27,852 nt of DNA, taken from a virus. Within the stretch, counting starts at the first letter, position 1. The number at the start of each line of letters is the position of its first letter. The notes under the pieces were generated by a model that saw only the letters and a list, made by a program, of their open reading frames with translations, was not told where the DNA came from and ran no database searches. The stretch is from the IMG/VR virus record IMGVR_UViG_3300031974_001935, positions 1 through 27,852 of that record; one strand, given 5' to 3'. Shown piece by piece: positions 8,356 through 16,666 of the stretch. Position numbers and translations under genes: made by a program.

Positions 8356-8766
8356 CTATTCAAATGGTAGTTCCATCTGATTGTCATCGGGTAGATACTG
8401 AGATACATTAGGTGGTGAATAGTTCTCACCCTTCAATATCTTTCCATCCTCTCTATAGATAGGTTTTCCATCTGCACCCAACTTACTCATATTCGACCTA
8501 TGAACCTCATTGAAAATTGGTTCAATAACCTCTTGCATTCCGTGAGATACAATAGTACCCAACAAAATGTAAAGTTGGTCTGCAAGGGCATCTGCAATCT
8601 CTGTGAGATTACCATCCTTACATGCATCAAAATACTCAATCAATTCTTCCTTACCCAACCGATATCTCAATGAGTAATCATCTTCTGAGATAAGAGTAGG
8701 TTCAGTATTCATTGTAGAGTTATATGATGTCTGAAACTCTGATAGTTGTTCTAATTGTTTTTTCAT
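8356..8766 (-). CDS. MazG-like nucleoside triphosphate pyrophosphohydrolase
   Basis: This 136-residue protein belongs to the all-alpha NTP pyrophosphatase group (MazG/HisE-like). The metal-binding pattern is KEELIEYFDA (E40, E41, E44) followed by EIADALADQLYILLG (E57, D60), then GMQEVIEPIFNEVHRSNMSK and KPIYREDGKILKGENYSPP, which is typical of phage members. Such enzymes remove non-canonical or excess NTPs/dNTPs, or lower alarmone-like nucleotides. It is first in the transcript from 8772-8802. The ATG lies 5 bases after the -7 box, so the mRNA is probably leaderless. Confidence 0.8.
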   Translation of the reverse strand: MKKQLEQLSEFQTSYNSTMNTEPTLISEDDYSLRYRLGKEELIEYFDACKDGNLTEIADALADQLYILLGTIVSHGMQEVIEPIFNEVHRSNMSKLGADGKPIYREDGKILKGENYSPPNVSQYLPDDNQMELPFE

Positions 8767-8771
8767 AACTA

Positions 8772-8802
8772 CTAATATACGAATTTATTTTTGATTATAC
8801 AA
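8772..8802 (-). promoter_or_regulatory. Bacteroidota-type promoter for MazG/Mom operon, leaderless
   Basis: TTG at 8800-8802, 20-base spacer, TATATTAG at 8772-8779. The spacer closely resembles that of the clamp promoter. The stretch TATATTAGTAGTTATG runs from the -7 box into the start codon, leaving only 5 bases between them; the same 16 bases occur at the helicase gene. Confidence 0.75.
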
Positions 8803-8804
8803 AT

Positions 8805-9056
8805 TTAACTTGCGGCTTGAATGTATACATTTTTAGGTTGAACACCTACAAACCTCTTCACTTCAGATTCTCCATACTCTTCAGTTTTTACTAAAATGAC
8901 TGTTGGAACATTTCTGACATTATACTTTTGTGCCAACTCATAATCTGAATCAACATCAATTTTTGTTACAGGCACCTGAGTAGCTACCTCATTCATAATA
9001 GGCCCCAATGTTCTGCATGGGCCACACCACGGTGCTGAAAAATACAAATACTTCAT
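8805..9056 (-). CDS. Thioredoxin
   Basis: This 83-residue thioredoxin has the active site WCGPC near residue 10 and the cis-proline stretch NVPTVILV. It lacks the first strand and helix of cellular thioredoxins (about 105-110 residues), as do many phage versions. Its expected task is to re-reduce the ribonucleotide reductase whose genes lie directly upstream in the same transcript; T4 uses a small thioredoxin/glutaredoxin-type protein (NrdC) for this. A Shine-Dalgarno-like AAAGGA precedes the ATG. It is the last gene of the unit; the next promoter begins within it or just after it, at 8802. Confidence 0.92.
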   Translation of the reverse strand: MKYLYFSAPWCGPCRTLGPIMNEVATQVPVTKIDVDSDYELAQKYNVRNVPTVILVKTEEYGESEVKRFVGVQPKNVYIQAAS

Positions 9057-9074
9057 CTTTTATCCTTTTTATTG

Positions 9075-10841
9075 TTAACCATCACAACTAATACAATTTT
9101 CATCCATTGCTCTGTCAGCGATATCACCTCTCAAAACTGATTCAGTTCTTGTGTAATATAGGGTTTTGACTCCCTGCTTCCAAGCTTCCATATGAACTTG
9201 GTTCAACCACTTTGGAGTTGCTTGTGATGGGAACGCAAGGTTCAATGATACTGATTGGTCGATGTATTGTTGTCTAATACCTGCCTGCCTTACCAACTCC
9301 AACTGATTTACTTCTTTGAATGTTTTGAATACATCCTTTACTCTATCAAACTCTTTGTCACAATCCTTAATGTCCATCAGTTTACCATCACAATAAACCC
9401 AATTGTCCAATTCAGAAATGTCTTGGATTGAACCACCATCAGCAAGTATCTTATCCCAAGTTTCTTTGTTGTTGATACCAACCTTTCTGAGAACCTTCTC
9501 CAACTCTTTGTTTTTACGAATAAATGTACCCTTTGCCGTTTGTTCGGTGAATACATTCGCTGCCCAAGGTTCGATGCCTGGCGATACATTACCACTCAAC
9601 TTTGAATTAGATACCGTTGGTGCAACTGCTCTTAGGTGAGTATTTCTCATACCTGTACCAACACACCATAAGGGTTCACCATATTCTAATGCCATATCCC
9701 TACTCGCTCTCTCTGATTCAATCTTCAACTGAGAGAATATTCTTCTCGTCTCAAATTGAGCAGTAAGTGAATCGAATGGGATTCCATTCTGTTGTAAGTA
9801 TGTATGCCATCCCAATACTCCCAATCCTAATGCTCTACCCTTTTCAGCTGAACGGACTGAGTTTTCGAACCCTCTCATATTCTTTGCTTTCTGAATGAAC
9901 TCCTCCAATACACCATCTAAGAACCAAGTTGATGTATAAACCAAATCGGTGTCTTTCCATTCGTTGTACTTAGATAGATTGAGAGATGATAGACAACAAA
10001 CGAACGAATGTGATTCATCAGTATATAATGTAATCTCACTACAGATGTTTGTCATAAAGACTTTGAGTGAGTTTTGTTTGTATGCCTCAGGGTTTTGTTT
10101 GTTTACATTACCCTTATACATAATATATGGTTCACCCGTTGCTTTTCGTTTCTGAAGTACCTTACCCCATCTTCTTCTAGCTTCGTTATCACCATCTTCT
10201 AACTTCCTCATAAATTTATCACCAACGACCACACATTGATGTAGGTTCAAACATTGACGATTTACATCACCCTTTGGTTCTCTGATTTCAATCCACTCAT
10301 CAAAGTCATTGTGTTCAATGTTGAGGTTCACAGATGCAGCACCTCTACGAACCGCACCTTGATTGGTAGCCAATATCGTTGAGTCGTAAATCTTAGCAAA
10401 TGGAACTACACCATCTGATGTACCATTTCCTGTGATTACACTTCCTGCGGGTCTGATTTGGTTGATACCAATACCAACCCCACCACCATGTTTGGCGAGT
10501 AACATCATCTCCAAATTCTTCTGTCCAATCTCTTGGATAGAATCACCAACATCGATACCAAAACAACTAATGGGTAGTCCTCTATCCGTTCCAGTATTTG
10601 ATAGTACGGGTGTTGCCAAGTTCAACCAACCTCTCCAAATGTAATCAAAGAACTTTGATGCCATTTGTGGTTTACCCAATCTTCTAGCAACTGATGTCGC
10701 TACTCTCCAATATGCATCCTTTGGAGTTTCACCTTCTAAAAGGTAACCCTTAGATATTGTTTTTGCATATATTTCTGTGTTTGCCCAAGATGGAAAGTCT
10801 ACATCAACCTCCCACCCAAATTCTTCTCCATAATTCTTCAT
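9075..10841 (-). CDS. nrdA: Class I ribonucleotide reductase large subunit
   Basis: This 588-residue protein reduces ribonucleotides to deoxyribonucleotides together with NrdB. The active-site cysteine pair is C93 (in PISCFGID) and C283 (in CCLSSLNL). The radical-site motif is NICSE (N265, C267, E269). YYTRTES (562-568) carries the tyrosine pair for radical transfer, and the C-terminal CISCDG (C583, C586) is the shuttle pair reduced by thioredoxin. It is much shorter than cellular NrdA (about 760) and begins close to the catalytic domain, so the N-terminal ATP-cone that senses dATP appears absent. No intein or intron is visible. It starts 6 bases after nrdB. Confidence 0.95.
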   Translation of the reverse strand: MKNYGEEFGWEVDVDFPSWANTEIYAKTISKGYLLEGETPKDAYWRVATSVARRLGKPQMASKFFDYIWRGWLNLATPVLSNTGTDRGLPISCFGIDVGDSIQEIGQKNLEMMLLAKHGGGVGIGINQIRPAGSVITGNGTSDGVVPFAKIYDSTILATNQGAVRRGAASVNLNIEHNDFDEWIEIREPKGDVNRQCLNLHQCVVVGDKFMRKLEDGDNEARRRWGKVLQKRKATGEPYIMYKGNVNKQNPEAYKQNSLKVFMTNICSEITLYTDESHSFVCCLSSLNLSKYNEWKDTDLVYTSTWFLDGVLEEFIQKAKNMRGFENSVRSAEKGRALGLGVLGWHTYLQQNGIPFDSLTAQFETRRIFSQLKIESERASRDMALEYGEPLWCVGTGMRNTHLRAVAPTVSNSKLSGNVSPGIEPWAANVFTEQTAKGTFIRKNKELEKVLRKVGINNKETWDKILADGGSIQDISELDNWVYCDGKLMDIKDCDKEFDRVKDVFKTFKEVNQLELVRQAGIRQQYIDQSVSLNLAFPSQATPKWLNQVHMEAWKQGVKTLYYTRTESVLRGDIADRAMDENCISCDG

Positions 10842-10847
10842 AACTAA

Positions 10848-11846
10848 TTACCAAATATCGTTAAAATCTTCACCCTCATTTGCTTTGGAGTAGTCCGTAG
10901 GTCTTACTGCAAAGAAATCGGTATGAGTTGTACCTCCTGTCAAATGGTAGAACCATTCTAATTCTTCAGCTGATTTTTCGTTGTATTCGAATACACCTTC
11001 GTAACCCAACTCTCTCAGCTTTTCATTCCCTCTCTTCGATATAAAGTTCTTTAAATCCTTTGATTTCAGATTCTCCAAATCACCCATCTCAAACATCTTA
11101 TCAATGAACTTATGTTCCATCTCAATCATATACTTAGCCGCTTGAACAACATCGTCCTTAACAGATTCTAATAAATCAGGGTACTCAGAACACATATCTC
11201 TAAACAATTGACATCCCATCTTTGAATGTAGTGATTCATCTCTAACTGACCATTTCATTTGCTGGCCGATTCCCTTCAAAAGATTTCTCATCTGAAAGGA
11301 ATACAGCACTGCAAACGAACTATATAGAGATACACCTTCTGCGAATGCGCTGAATATTGCTAACGACCTTGCTACCTCTTTTCTCGCTTCTGGATTTACC
11401 AACAAATCCTCATGTGTCCAATCTACCGTAGTAGCGGTTAGATATTCAAACTTTTCTGCAATCGCAGGTTCGTGTAGAAATGCCTCAAAGTCTTCTAATC
11501 CTAATGTTTCATTTAAGTAAGAGTATGCTGTTGCATGGATTGTTTCTTGCGAACCGAACATCATAGCCATCTGTTTGATTTCGTGCTTTGGAAACCAAGC
11601 AGTTACATATTGTGTCCAATAATCAGATACTGCACATTCAGTTTGAGCAAATCCCAATAGGATGTTACCAACCAAATTTTTCTCTGATATATTTAGGTGT
11701 TCATTCCAATCCTTTACATCACCTTGCATCGGAATCTCCGTATGTAACCAAAAGGCTTGTGCTTGTTTCAACCAACCTTCTGTGTAGTATTGTGCATATT
11801 CGAAAGGTTTAAAGGGTATTCTATACTTAAATAAACACTTTTCCAT
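10848..11846 (-). CDS. nrdB: Class I ribonucleotide reductase small subunit
   Basis: This 332-residue protein makes the radical needed by NrdA. Metal ligands by pattern are E70 (AQTE), E101 and H104 (ETIH), E170 (FAEGVSLY), E204 and H207 (DESLH). The radical tyrosine appears to be Y108 (ETIHATAY). The first ligand is usually aspartate in tyrosyl-radical enzymes, but my alignment puts glutamate (E70) there, 31 residues before E101. AAGGAAATATAATG gives a Shine-Dalgarno-like start. It follows the helicase after 54 bases in which I see no convincing promoter, so the nrd genes probably share the helicase transcript. Confidence 0.93.
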   Translation of the reverse strand: MEKCLFKYRIPFKPFEYAQYYTEGWLKQAQAFWLHTEIPMQGDVKDWNEHLNISEKNLVGNILLGFAQTECAVSDYWTQYVTAWFPKHEIKQMAMMFGSQETIHATAYSYLNETLGLEDFEAFLHEPAIAEKFEYLTATTVDWTHEDLLVNPEARKEVARSLAIFSAFAEGVSLYSSFAVLYSFQMRNLLKGIGQQMKWSVRDESLHSKMGCQLFRDMCSEYPDLLESVKDDVVQAAKYMIEMEHKFIDKMFEMGDLENLKSKDLKNFISKRGNEKLRELGYEGVFEYNEKSAEELEWFYHLTGGTTHTDFFAVRPTDYSKANEGEDFNDIW

Positions 11847-11900
11847 TATATTTCCTTGAATTTATACATTAAACTTTAATTGAGTGATTATAAATACTGA

Positions 11901-13259
11901 CTAAACATCAATATCACCCTTCATTTCATTATATTTTTGTAACAAATTTTTTCTTACTAAAGTCTCCCCATTATTCATATCACTTTGAGTCTTTTTACCA
12001 TCAATGGAATCATCAGAAAATATCTGAATTCTACCATTACTCATATTAGCTTTAGATGGTAAGGTCATCCCATCAGGCCCAAATCTGTTTTTGATTACAT
12101 GCCATCGACCAGTTCCTGCCAACTTATCTTCAATCTTTCTACTGAGTGATACCACAAAATCAGCAGTCATCAGTTTTGAGAATGAACCCGCAATCTTTGT
12201 ACCTGTGATAATATCATCATCTGCCCCACTACGATTGATTTGGGATGCTGTAAATAGTGGACACTCATATTCACCTGCAATACCTCTCAACGACTCTACA
12301 ATCTCTTCCAACTCCTCATGTCGTTCTTTACGACTATTACCCTTCAACAAATCTGCATAGTCTACGATGATAATGTCAGGATTCTTACCTTGAAGTTTGA
12401 GTTTGTCTAACGATGCCCTCAATGCCGTAGTAGAGGCAGTTTTGGTTGGCCAGTATTTGATAATGAGTTCACCACTAAGATTAGATACCTGCTCCCTCAC
12501 ATCATCAATATTGTATTTTAGATTAGGAACTGCCGTACCTGTTAGTACCGCATCGTATCTCTTACCTACATAACCCTCATTGAGTTCTAATGTGTAGTGA
12601 ACTACAGTCTTACCCCGTTTAGCAGCAGCCATTCCAACATTAATCAATGCCCAAGACTTACCAATGCCAGGAGGTGCTGCGAACATTATTAACTCACCCT
12701 TACCAAAACCACCATCTGCTAACTCATCGATTATATCCCATCCCGTAGGAATAACATCCCTAACAGTATCATCGTATCGTTCTTGGATATGGACTTTGTA
12801 TTCGTGTCCAACATTAGTATCTTGTCCTGCTTTCATCGCATCATCAATCTTTGATTTGATGACATCGAACTTACCCTCTTCCAATAAGGTAACTGAATCT
12901 AAGATTGCACTCTTAACTTCTTGATTCTTACAGAACTCTAATGTCTTCTCCTTTACATAGTCTAAATCATCAGACTCTAATCCATTCCAAACCTGCTTTA
13001 GATTGTCTACAACCGATTGTTTAAGAACATCCCTTTCAACCTTATTTACCTCAACTTTGAATACATCCAATGTGGGTAATTCGCTATAAGAGTCAAAATG
13101 AGATATAATGTTCTTTACAATCCACTCATTTGCTTCTGAGTCGAAGTATTCAGGTTTGATTATATCGTATACCATCTGAAGAAATACTCTGTCAGATAGT
13201 AATGATGATATAATCTTAATCTGAAAACTTGTTCCAAATTTATTTCCGAACTTATCCAT
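11901..13259 (-). CDS. 41: Replicative DNA helicase, DnaB type (T4 gp41-like)
   Basis: This 452-residue hexameric helicase unwinds DNA ahead of the polymerase. The N-terminal helical domain (about 10-130) begins FQIKIISSLLSD, typical of gp41/DnaB. The RecA-like domain has Walker A APPGIGKS (195-202), the catalytic glutamate E225 (HYTLEL), Walker B IIIVDYADLL (D300) and a downstream SQINRSG motif. T4 gp41 has 475 residues. No gp61-type primase is seen in the window. Its ATG lies 5 bases after a -7 box, so translation would start at the very 5' end of the mRNA. The start is supported by the family-like residues from 11 onward. Confidence 0.92.
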   Translation of the reverse strand: MDKFGNKFGTSFQIKIISSLLSDRVFLQMVYDIIKPEYFDSEANEWIVKNIISHFDSYSELPTLDVFKVEVNKVERDVLKQSVVDNLKQVWNGLESDDLDYVKEKTLEFCKNQEVKSAILDSVTLLEEGKFDVIKSKIDDAMKAGQDTNVGHEYKVHIQERYDDTVRDVIPTGWDIIDELADGGFGKGELIMFAAPPGIGKSWALINVGMAAAKRGKTVVHYTLELNEGYVGKRYDAVLTGTAVPNLKYNIDDVREQVSNLSGELIIKYWPTKTASTTALRASLDKLKLQGKNPDIIIVDYADLLKGNSRKERHEELEEIVESLRGIAGEYECPLFTASQINRSGADDDIITGTKIAGSFSKLMTADFVVSLSRKIEDKLAGTGRWHVIKNRFGPDGMTLPSKANMSNGRIQIFSDDSIDGKKTQSDMNNGETLVRKNLLQKYNEMKGDIDV

Positions 13260-13264
13260 AACTA

Positions 13265-13295
13265 CTAATATACGAAAAAAGGATTAATCTAACAA
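13265..13295 (-). promoter_or_regulatory. Bacteroidota-type promoter for helicase-nrd operon, leaderless
   Basis: TTG at 13293-13295, 20-base spacer ending TTCG, TATATTAG at 13265-13272. The start codon follows after TAGTT, exactly as in the promoter at 8772-8802, while the rest of the spacer differs. This argues that the junction itself is selected. Confidence 0.75.
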
Positions 13296-13297
13296 AC

Positions 13298-14335
13298 TTA
13301 TTTTCTAGTTTGTTTTGAGTGTTTATCCAAATCACTCCAAGTGTTCACCAACCATGTTTCTACATTCTTAAATGCAGTATACAACTTATCAATCATAAAC
13401 TCCTTTTTGAACTGAAATGAGTTTAGTCCGTTTATAGGGGAATCGATGATGTTTCGTACATTTGATTTGATAGAGGAACTGATATCAGGATCGGATAATT
13501 GCATCAGATTGTAGTTTAACTCCACAACATCTTTATTCTCTAAGATTTTGTTCTTCAACTTTTCATCATCTATTTCCGATACTCTCTCAAATAATGTATC
13601 CAATTCCAACCTCTCATTTTGGAGAAATCCTAATTTGTTTACAATGGTCTTCGGCCCTACACCTTTAAGACCACTTATGTTATCGGATTTGTCACCATCG
13701 AATGCTCGATAGAATACCAAATTGTGAGATGGGACACCATACAGCTCTTTTACATCATCTTTACCCATCAACTTCTTTTTGGTAGGTAGATATACTGAAA
13801 TTCTATCATCTACCAATTGTAGGAAGTCTTTATCGGATGACACTATCAACACTTCTTTTTTGAATATGTGTCTAGCAGCATACGCCATTACATCATCTGC
13901 CTCCACATAATCAATGTAACACAAATCAACAGGTAGTAAACCTAAGTACTTAATCAGAGCGTTGAACTGATTCCTCATAGATTGTTGTTGGTCTTCCAAA
14001 TCTTCGTAACCTGCCAATCGGTTCACTTTGGTTAGACCTGTTCTACCATCTTTGTATCCGCTATACATTTTCTTTCTTCGATGAGAACCACCTTTCCCAT
14101 CAAATACCACCAATACTCTCGTTGGTTTGTGGTTTCTAATAAGAGCACCGAGGGATAACAGAAATCCTGTCACCCCTCCTACATGCTCTCCATCATCATT
14201 CAATGTAGGAACTGCCCCAAAGACTCTGATGAACATATTCAATCCATCGACTATCATAACCTTATCGTTTACATCAGATTTTGATGTATTGGTTAGGTTA
14301 TTCAACATTTGTTTGTAGTTAGTCGATACTGTCAT
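13298..14335 (-). CDS. rnh: RNase H / 5'-3' exonuclease of the FEN family (T4 Rnh-like)
   Basis: This 345-residue flap/5' nuclease would remove RNA primers from lagging-strand fragments. Acidic metal-binding residues sit in VMIVDGLN (D30), VVFDGKG (D79), VEADDVMAY (E145, D147, D148) and SSDKDFLQL (D168, D170). The DNA-binding turn is FDGDKSDNISGLKGVGPKT (212-230). T4 Rnh has 305 residues. The open frame extends one codon further to a TTG at 14338, but ATG at 14335 is the better start. It overlaps the end of uvsX by 17 bases, so the two are probably translationally coupled. It shares the gp32-uvsX transcript. Confidence 0.88.
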   Translation of the reverse strand: MTVSTNYKQMLNNLTNTSKSDVNDKVMIVDGLNMFIRVFGAVPTLNDDGEHVGGVTGFLLSLGALIRNHKPTRVLVVFDGKGGSHRRKKMYSGYKDGRTGLTKVNRLAGYEDLEDQQQSMRNQFNALIKYLGLLPVDLCYIDYVEADDVMAYAARHIFKKEVLIVSSDKDFLQLVDDRISVYLPTKKKLMGKDDVKELYGVPSHNLVFYRAFDGDKSDNISGLKGVGPKTIVNKLGFLQNERLELDTLFERVSEIDDEKLKNKILENKDVVELNYNLMQLSDPDISSSIKSNVRNIIDSPINGLNSFQFKKEFMIDKLYTAFKNVETWLVNTWSDLDKHSKQTRK

Positions 14336-15437
14336 CAAATTCCGTTGAGTCTATGTTTGCATTACTCTCAGCCTCTTGATATCCCAAGATGTATGCGTCA
14401 CATATTTGTTTATACATTGATTCTTTCACTTCGGGTCTGTCTTCCAACAAAGTTGAGAAGTCTTTGGCTTGGAACTTAACCTCTTCACCAGTTTCTTCGT
14501 CAACCCATGTATACCAAGCACCACCCTGCTTTACCAACTTATAGGTCTTCATAGTATTCAACCAAGAACCATATCGGTCAATTCCTCTGTCAAAGTAGAT
14601 ATCAAAATCAACTGCTCTCAATGGAGGCCCCATTCGATTTTTGATAACTTGGACTCTGGTCTTAATCCCAACGGCTTGGTCAACACCACCTACTTTAGAA
14701 TTGAGCTTACCCATTTGTTTCATCCTCAATCTACAAGATGCGTGGAAGCCTAATGCTTTACCACCTGATGTAGTATAAGGGTCACCAAATGATACTCCCA
14801 TTCTAACTCTGAGTTGGTTTGTGAATACAACCAATATTCTCTCTCTACCAATGAGATTCGTAATCTTCCTCATCGCTTTTGAGATAATGATTGCTTTTTG
14901 AGTTGCGTAACCTGCTTGGTCGTAGTCTGCAGACAATTCTACTTTAGTAGTTGCAGCAGCTACTGAATCAACTACGATGGTTACCAACCTATTCTTATCA
15001 GATTTTCTGATAGACTCAATGATAGAATCCATTGCATCAAAGATATCTTCTACCGTTTCTAAAGGTACATAAAGTAACTTTTTGGTATCAACACCCAATG
15101 CTTCTAAGAACTCCTGATTGATTGCGTTCTCCGTATCAATGTATACTGCTAAACCACCCTTCTTTTGAGTGTTAGCCAATGTATGTGCTGATAGGAGGGA
15201 TTTTCCACTCGCTTCTAAACCTGTAACCTCAACAATTCTTCCAACAGGAAATCCACCATTAGGTCGATTTGAAATTGCTAAATCTAACATATCGTCTCCT
15301 GTAGACACCCACTCAGTAAGGTCGGTGGGTGTCTGTTCAGAGCCATCTAAGAAATATGCAACTTTTTGTTGTCCTTTGAACTTCTTATTAAGGTTTTCGG
15401 CCAGAAGTGAAGATAATTCATCTCTGTTTGTTGCCAT
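14319..15437 (-). CDS. uvsX: RecA-like recombinase UvsX
   Basis: This 372-residue strand-exchange protein coats single-stranded DNA for recombination-dependent replication and repair. Walker A is GLEASGKS (73-80), the catalytic glutamate lies in YIDTEN (E103), Walker B is LVTIVVDSVAA (D157), and the L2-region FTNQLRVRMGVSFGDPYTTSGG follows. T4 UvsX has 391 residues. The acidic C-terminus (STEFDDSID) resembles that of RecA proteins. It lies 11 bases after gp32, its normal partner in presynaptic filament assembly, and overlaps rnh. The loader UvsY is not recognised in the window. Confidence 0.92.
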   Translation of the reverse strand: MATNRDELSSLLAENLNKKFKGQQKVAYFLDGSEQTPTDLTEWVSTGDDMLDLAISNRPNGGFPVGRIVEVTGLEASGKSLLSAHTLANTQKKGGLAVYIDTENAINQEFLEALGVDTKKLLYVPLETVEDIFDAMDSIIESIRKSDKNRLVTIVVDSVAAATTKVELSADYDQAGYATQKAIIISKAMRKITNLIGRERILVVFTNQLRVRMGVSFGDPYTTSGGKALGFHASCRLRMKQMGKLNSKVGGVDQAVGIKTRVQVIKNRMGPPLRAVDFDIYFDRGIDRYGSWLNTMKTYKLVKQGGAWYTWVDEETGEEVKFQAKDFSTLLEDRPEVKESMYKQICDAYILGYQEAESNANIDSTEFDDSID

Positions 15438-15448
15438 ATACCTTAATT

Positions 15449-16222
15449 TTAGTTGTTAAACAAATCGTCAAATGCGTCTTTTACATCAGATACTTTAGCT
15501 GTCTGAGCGTTATCCGATGATGTGGTTGTTTCGGTTGGTTGAGTTTCCTCTTCTCCACCTTCAGCAACTTGTCCTGTTTCCATCCAAGTTTCCAACAATG
15601 ACTTCATTTCATCGTAAGAATACTTCTTAAACATAGTTGGAAGTTCAATCTGGTCTTTAACCATTTCCAATACATTTCTATCCTCTGTGATAGGTGTTTG
15701 GTTTGGTTTTACTCTGATGTAAGTCTCAGGATAGTTCTTACCCAACTCTTTTGCGGTTTTGAACTCAACAGTGATATCTCTACCACTTGTTGGGTCTGTC
15801 AAATCACCATAATCAGGGTCAGCGAAGAAAGCAAGAAGTTCTTGATAAACTGTCTTACCAAATCCCCAAAACTTAACACCCTCAGATTCTTCTCCTCTAA
15901 CCAATACGGGAACATAAGTTCTCATCTTTGGTGTAAGTTGCTTGGAGAGATTCCAATCATTCCTATCACCTGTAGCCTTCAATTGGTCAGCGAACTCCAC
16001 TAATGGGTCTGCCTCACCAAAGGTCTGAGGTGAAAGAATGTTCTTACCACCAAAGTTGTAGTGAAAGAACAACTCAATGAAAGGGTTTGATTGATTGTGT
16101 ACATAAGGTACGATTCGTACCTGTTGTTTGCCAGGCTTTGGCTTCCAAAGGTTATCTGTTTTAGTCACCTTTGTTTGTAGACTGTCAAGTCTGTTTCGGA
16201 TTGCGTTTAGGTCAATTGCCAT
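15449..16222 (-). CDS. 32: Single-stranded DNA-binding protein (T4 gp32-like)
   Basis: This 257-residue protein covers single-stranded DNA during replication and recombination. Recognisable parts are an N-terminal segment MAIDLNAIRNRLDSLQ for cooperativity, an OB-fold core from WKPKPGKQQVRIVPY through KFWGFGKTVYQELL and the NYPETYIRVKP stretch, and an acidic tail ending DAFDDLFNN, like the T4 tail that binds partner proteins. T4 gp32 has 301 residues and a structural zinc held by one His and three Cys; this protein has no cysteine at all, so the zinc site is absent. It is first in the transcript with uvsX and rnh, with a leader of about 35 bases. Confidence 0.9.
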   Translation of the reverse strand: MAIDLNAIRNRLDSLQTKVTKTDNLWKPKPGKQQVRIVPYVHNQSNPFIELFFHYNFGGKNILSPQTFGEADPLVEFADQLKATGDRNDWNLSKQLTPKMRTYVPVLVRGEESEGVKFWGFGKTVYQELLAFFADPDYGDLTDPTSGRDITVEFKTAKELGKNYPETYIRVKPNQTPITEDRNVLEMVKDQIELPTMFKKYSYDEMKSLLETWMETGQVAEGGEEETQPTETTTSSDNAQTAKVSDVKDAFDDLFNN

Positions 16223-16261
16223 AATTACTCCATTTTTTATTTAGTTAAACATTTATTTCTA

Positions 16262-16292
16262 CAAATATACGAATAATTTTTCAATTATCCAA
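16262..16292 (-). promoter_or_regulatory. Bacteroidota-type promoter for gp32-uvsX-rnh
   Basis: TTG at 16290-16292, 20-base spacer, TATATTTG at 16262-16269, a perfect -7 match. Upstream of the -33 box (about 16297-16315) the minus strand carries repeated ATTGAAA units. The remaining gap to the next gene holds an inverted repeat, 16314-16320 with 16335-16341. Confidence 0.82.
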
Positions 16293-16356
16293 GCTATATT
16301 TCAATTTTCAATTTCAGTACTCATTTAATCCCATGTACTGATATGGTTTTACTTTT

Positions 16357-16659
16357 TTAAAGTCCGTATGAACGAGGTTTACTTTCAATACGTTCAACTA
16401 ACTTAATAGCTTCTAACAAACCCTCAGAATATCCCTTTCTATCTTCTTCTGATATTTTTTTTAGGTTATTGGGTTTATTGAAAGCCTTTAACTCAGCCAA
16501 TATAGTACGAGACATTCTGTTCACCACACTACGTTCTGCTTTCTCAATATCAGACCTATCATAAGTATATGAACCATCCCAACTTTTTGAGAACTCTTTT
16601 AAAGACCTCATCTTTTTGATGTTCTCTATAAATAATTTTCTATTTTGTTTGATAGACAT
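16357..16659 (-). CDS. Small protein with SIKQNR N-terminal module, copy 3
   Basis: This 100-residue protein has no recognised function. Its first residues MSIKQNRKLFIENIKKMR match the two genes upstream, after which the sequence is unrelated to them. The module ends in SLKE, an L-x-E pattern like a T4 prohead-protease site. The rest is charged and mostly helical in character (for example EEDRKGYSEGLLEAIKLVERIE). A short AGGA lies before the ATG. It is the last gene of its unit and is followed by the gp32 promoter. A head-internal protein injected with the DNA is one possibility, by analogy with the T4 internal proteins. Confidence 0.7.
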   Translation of the reverse strand: MSIKQNRKLFIENIKKMRSLKEFSKSWDGSYTYDRSDIEKAERSVVNRMSRTILAELKAFNKPNNLKKISEEDRKGYSEGLLEAIKLVERIESKPRSYGL

Positions 16660-16666
16660 AATAATC

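Noticed and set aside
8356-8385. C-terminal QMELPFE of the MazG-like protein as a clamp-binding peptide.
   Set aside because: It resembles bacterial beta-clamp motifs only loosely, and the phage clamp is of the T4 type with different binding tails such as KFFGF of the polymerase.
8349-8429. N-terminal extension of the small HTH protein to an ATG at 8429.
   Set aside because: It would overlap the MazG-like gene by over 70 bases and the added residues look like an off-frame reading of that gene; ATG at 8348 fits the gene spacing.
11847-11900. Possible promoter in the gap before nrdB.
   Set aside because: AT-rich, but no TTG-N19/20-TAnnTTTG arrangement could be found; only a Shine-Dalgarno-like AAGGA is clear.
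14336-14338. TTG one codon before the ATG as start of rnh.
   Set aside because: The adjacent ATG at 14335 is the simpler choice; the TTG adds one residue without support.
16314-16341. Inverted repeat TCAGTAC...GTACTGA between the third SIKQNR gene and the gp32 promoter, considered as terminator.
   Set aside because: Seven pairs with a 14-base loop and no T-run on the minus strand after it; a T-rich stretch exists only on the plus-strand side, where no gene ends.
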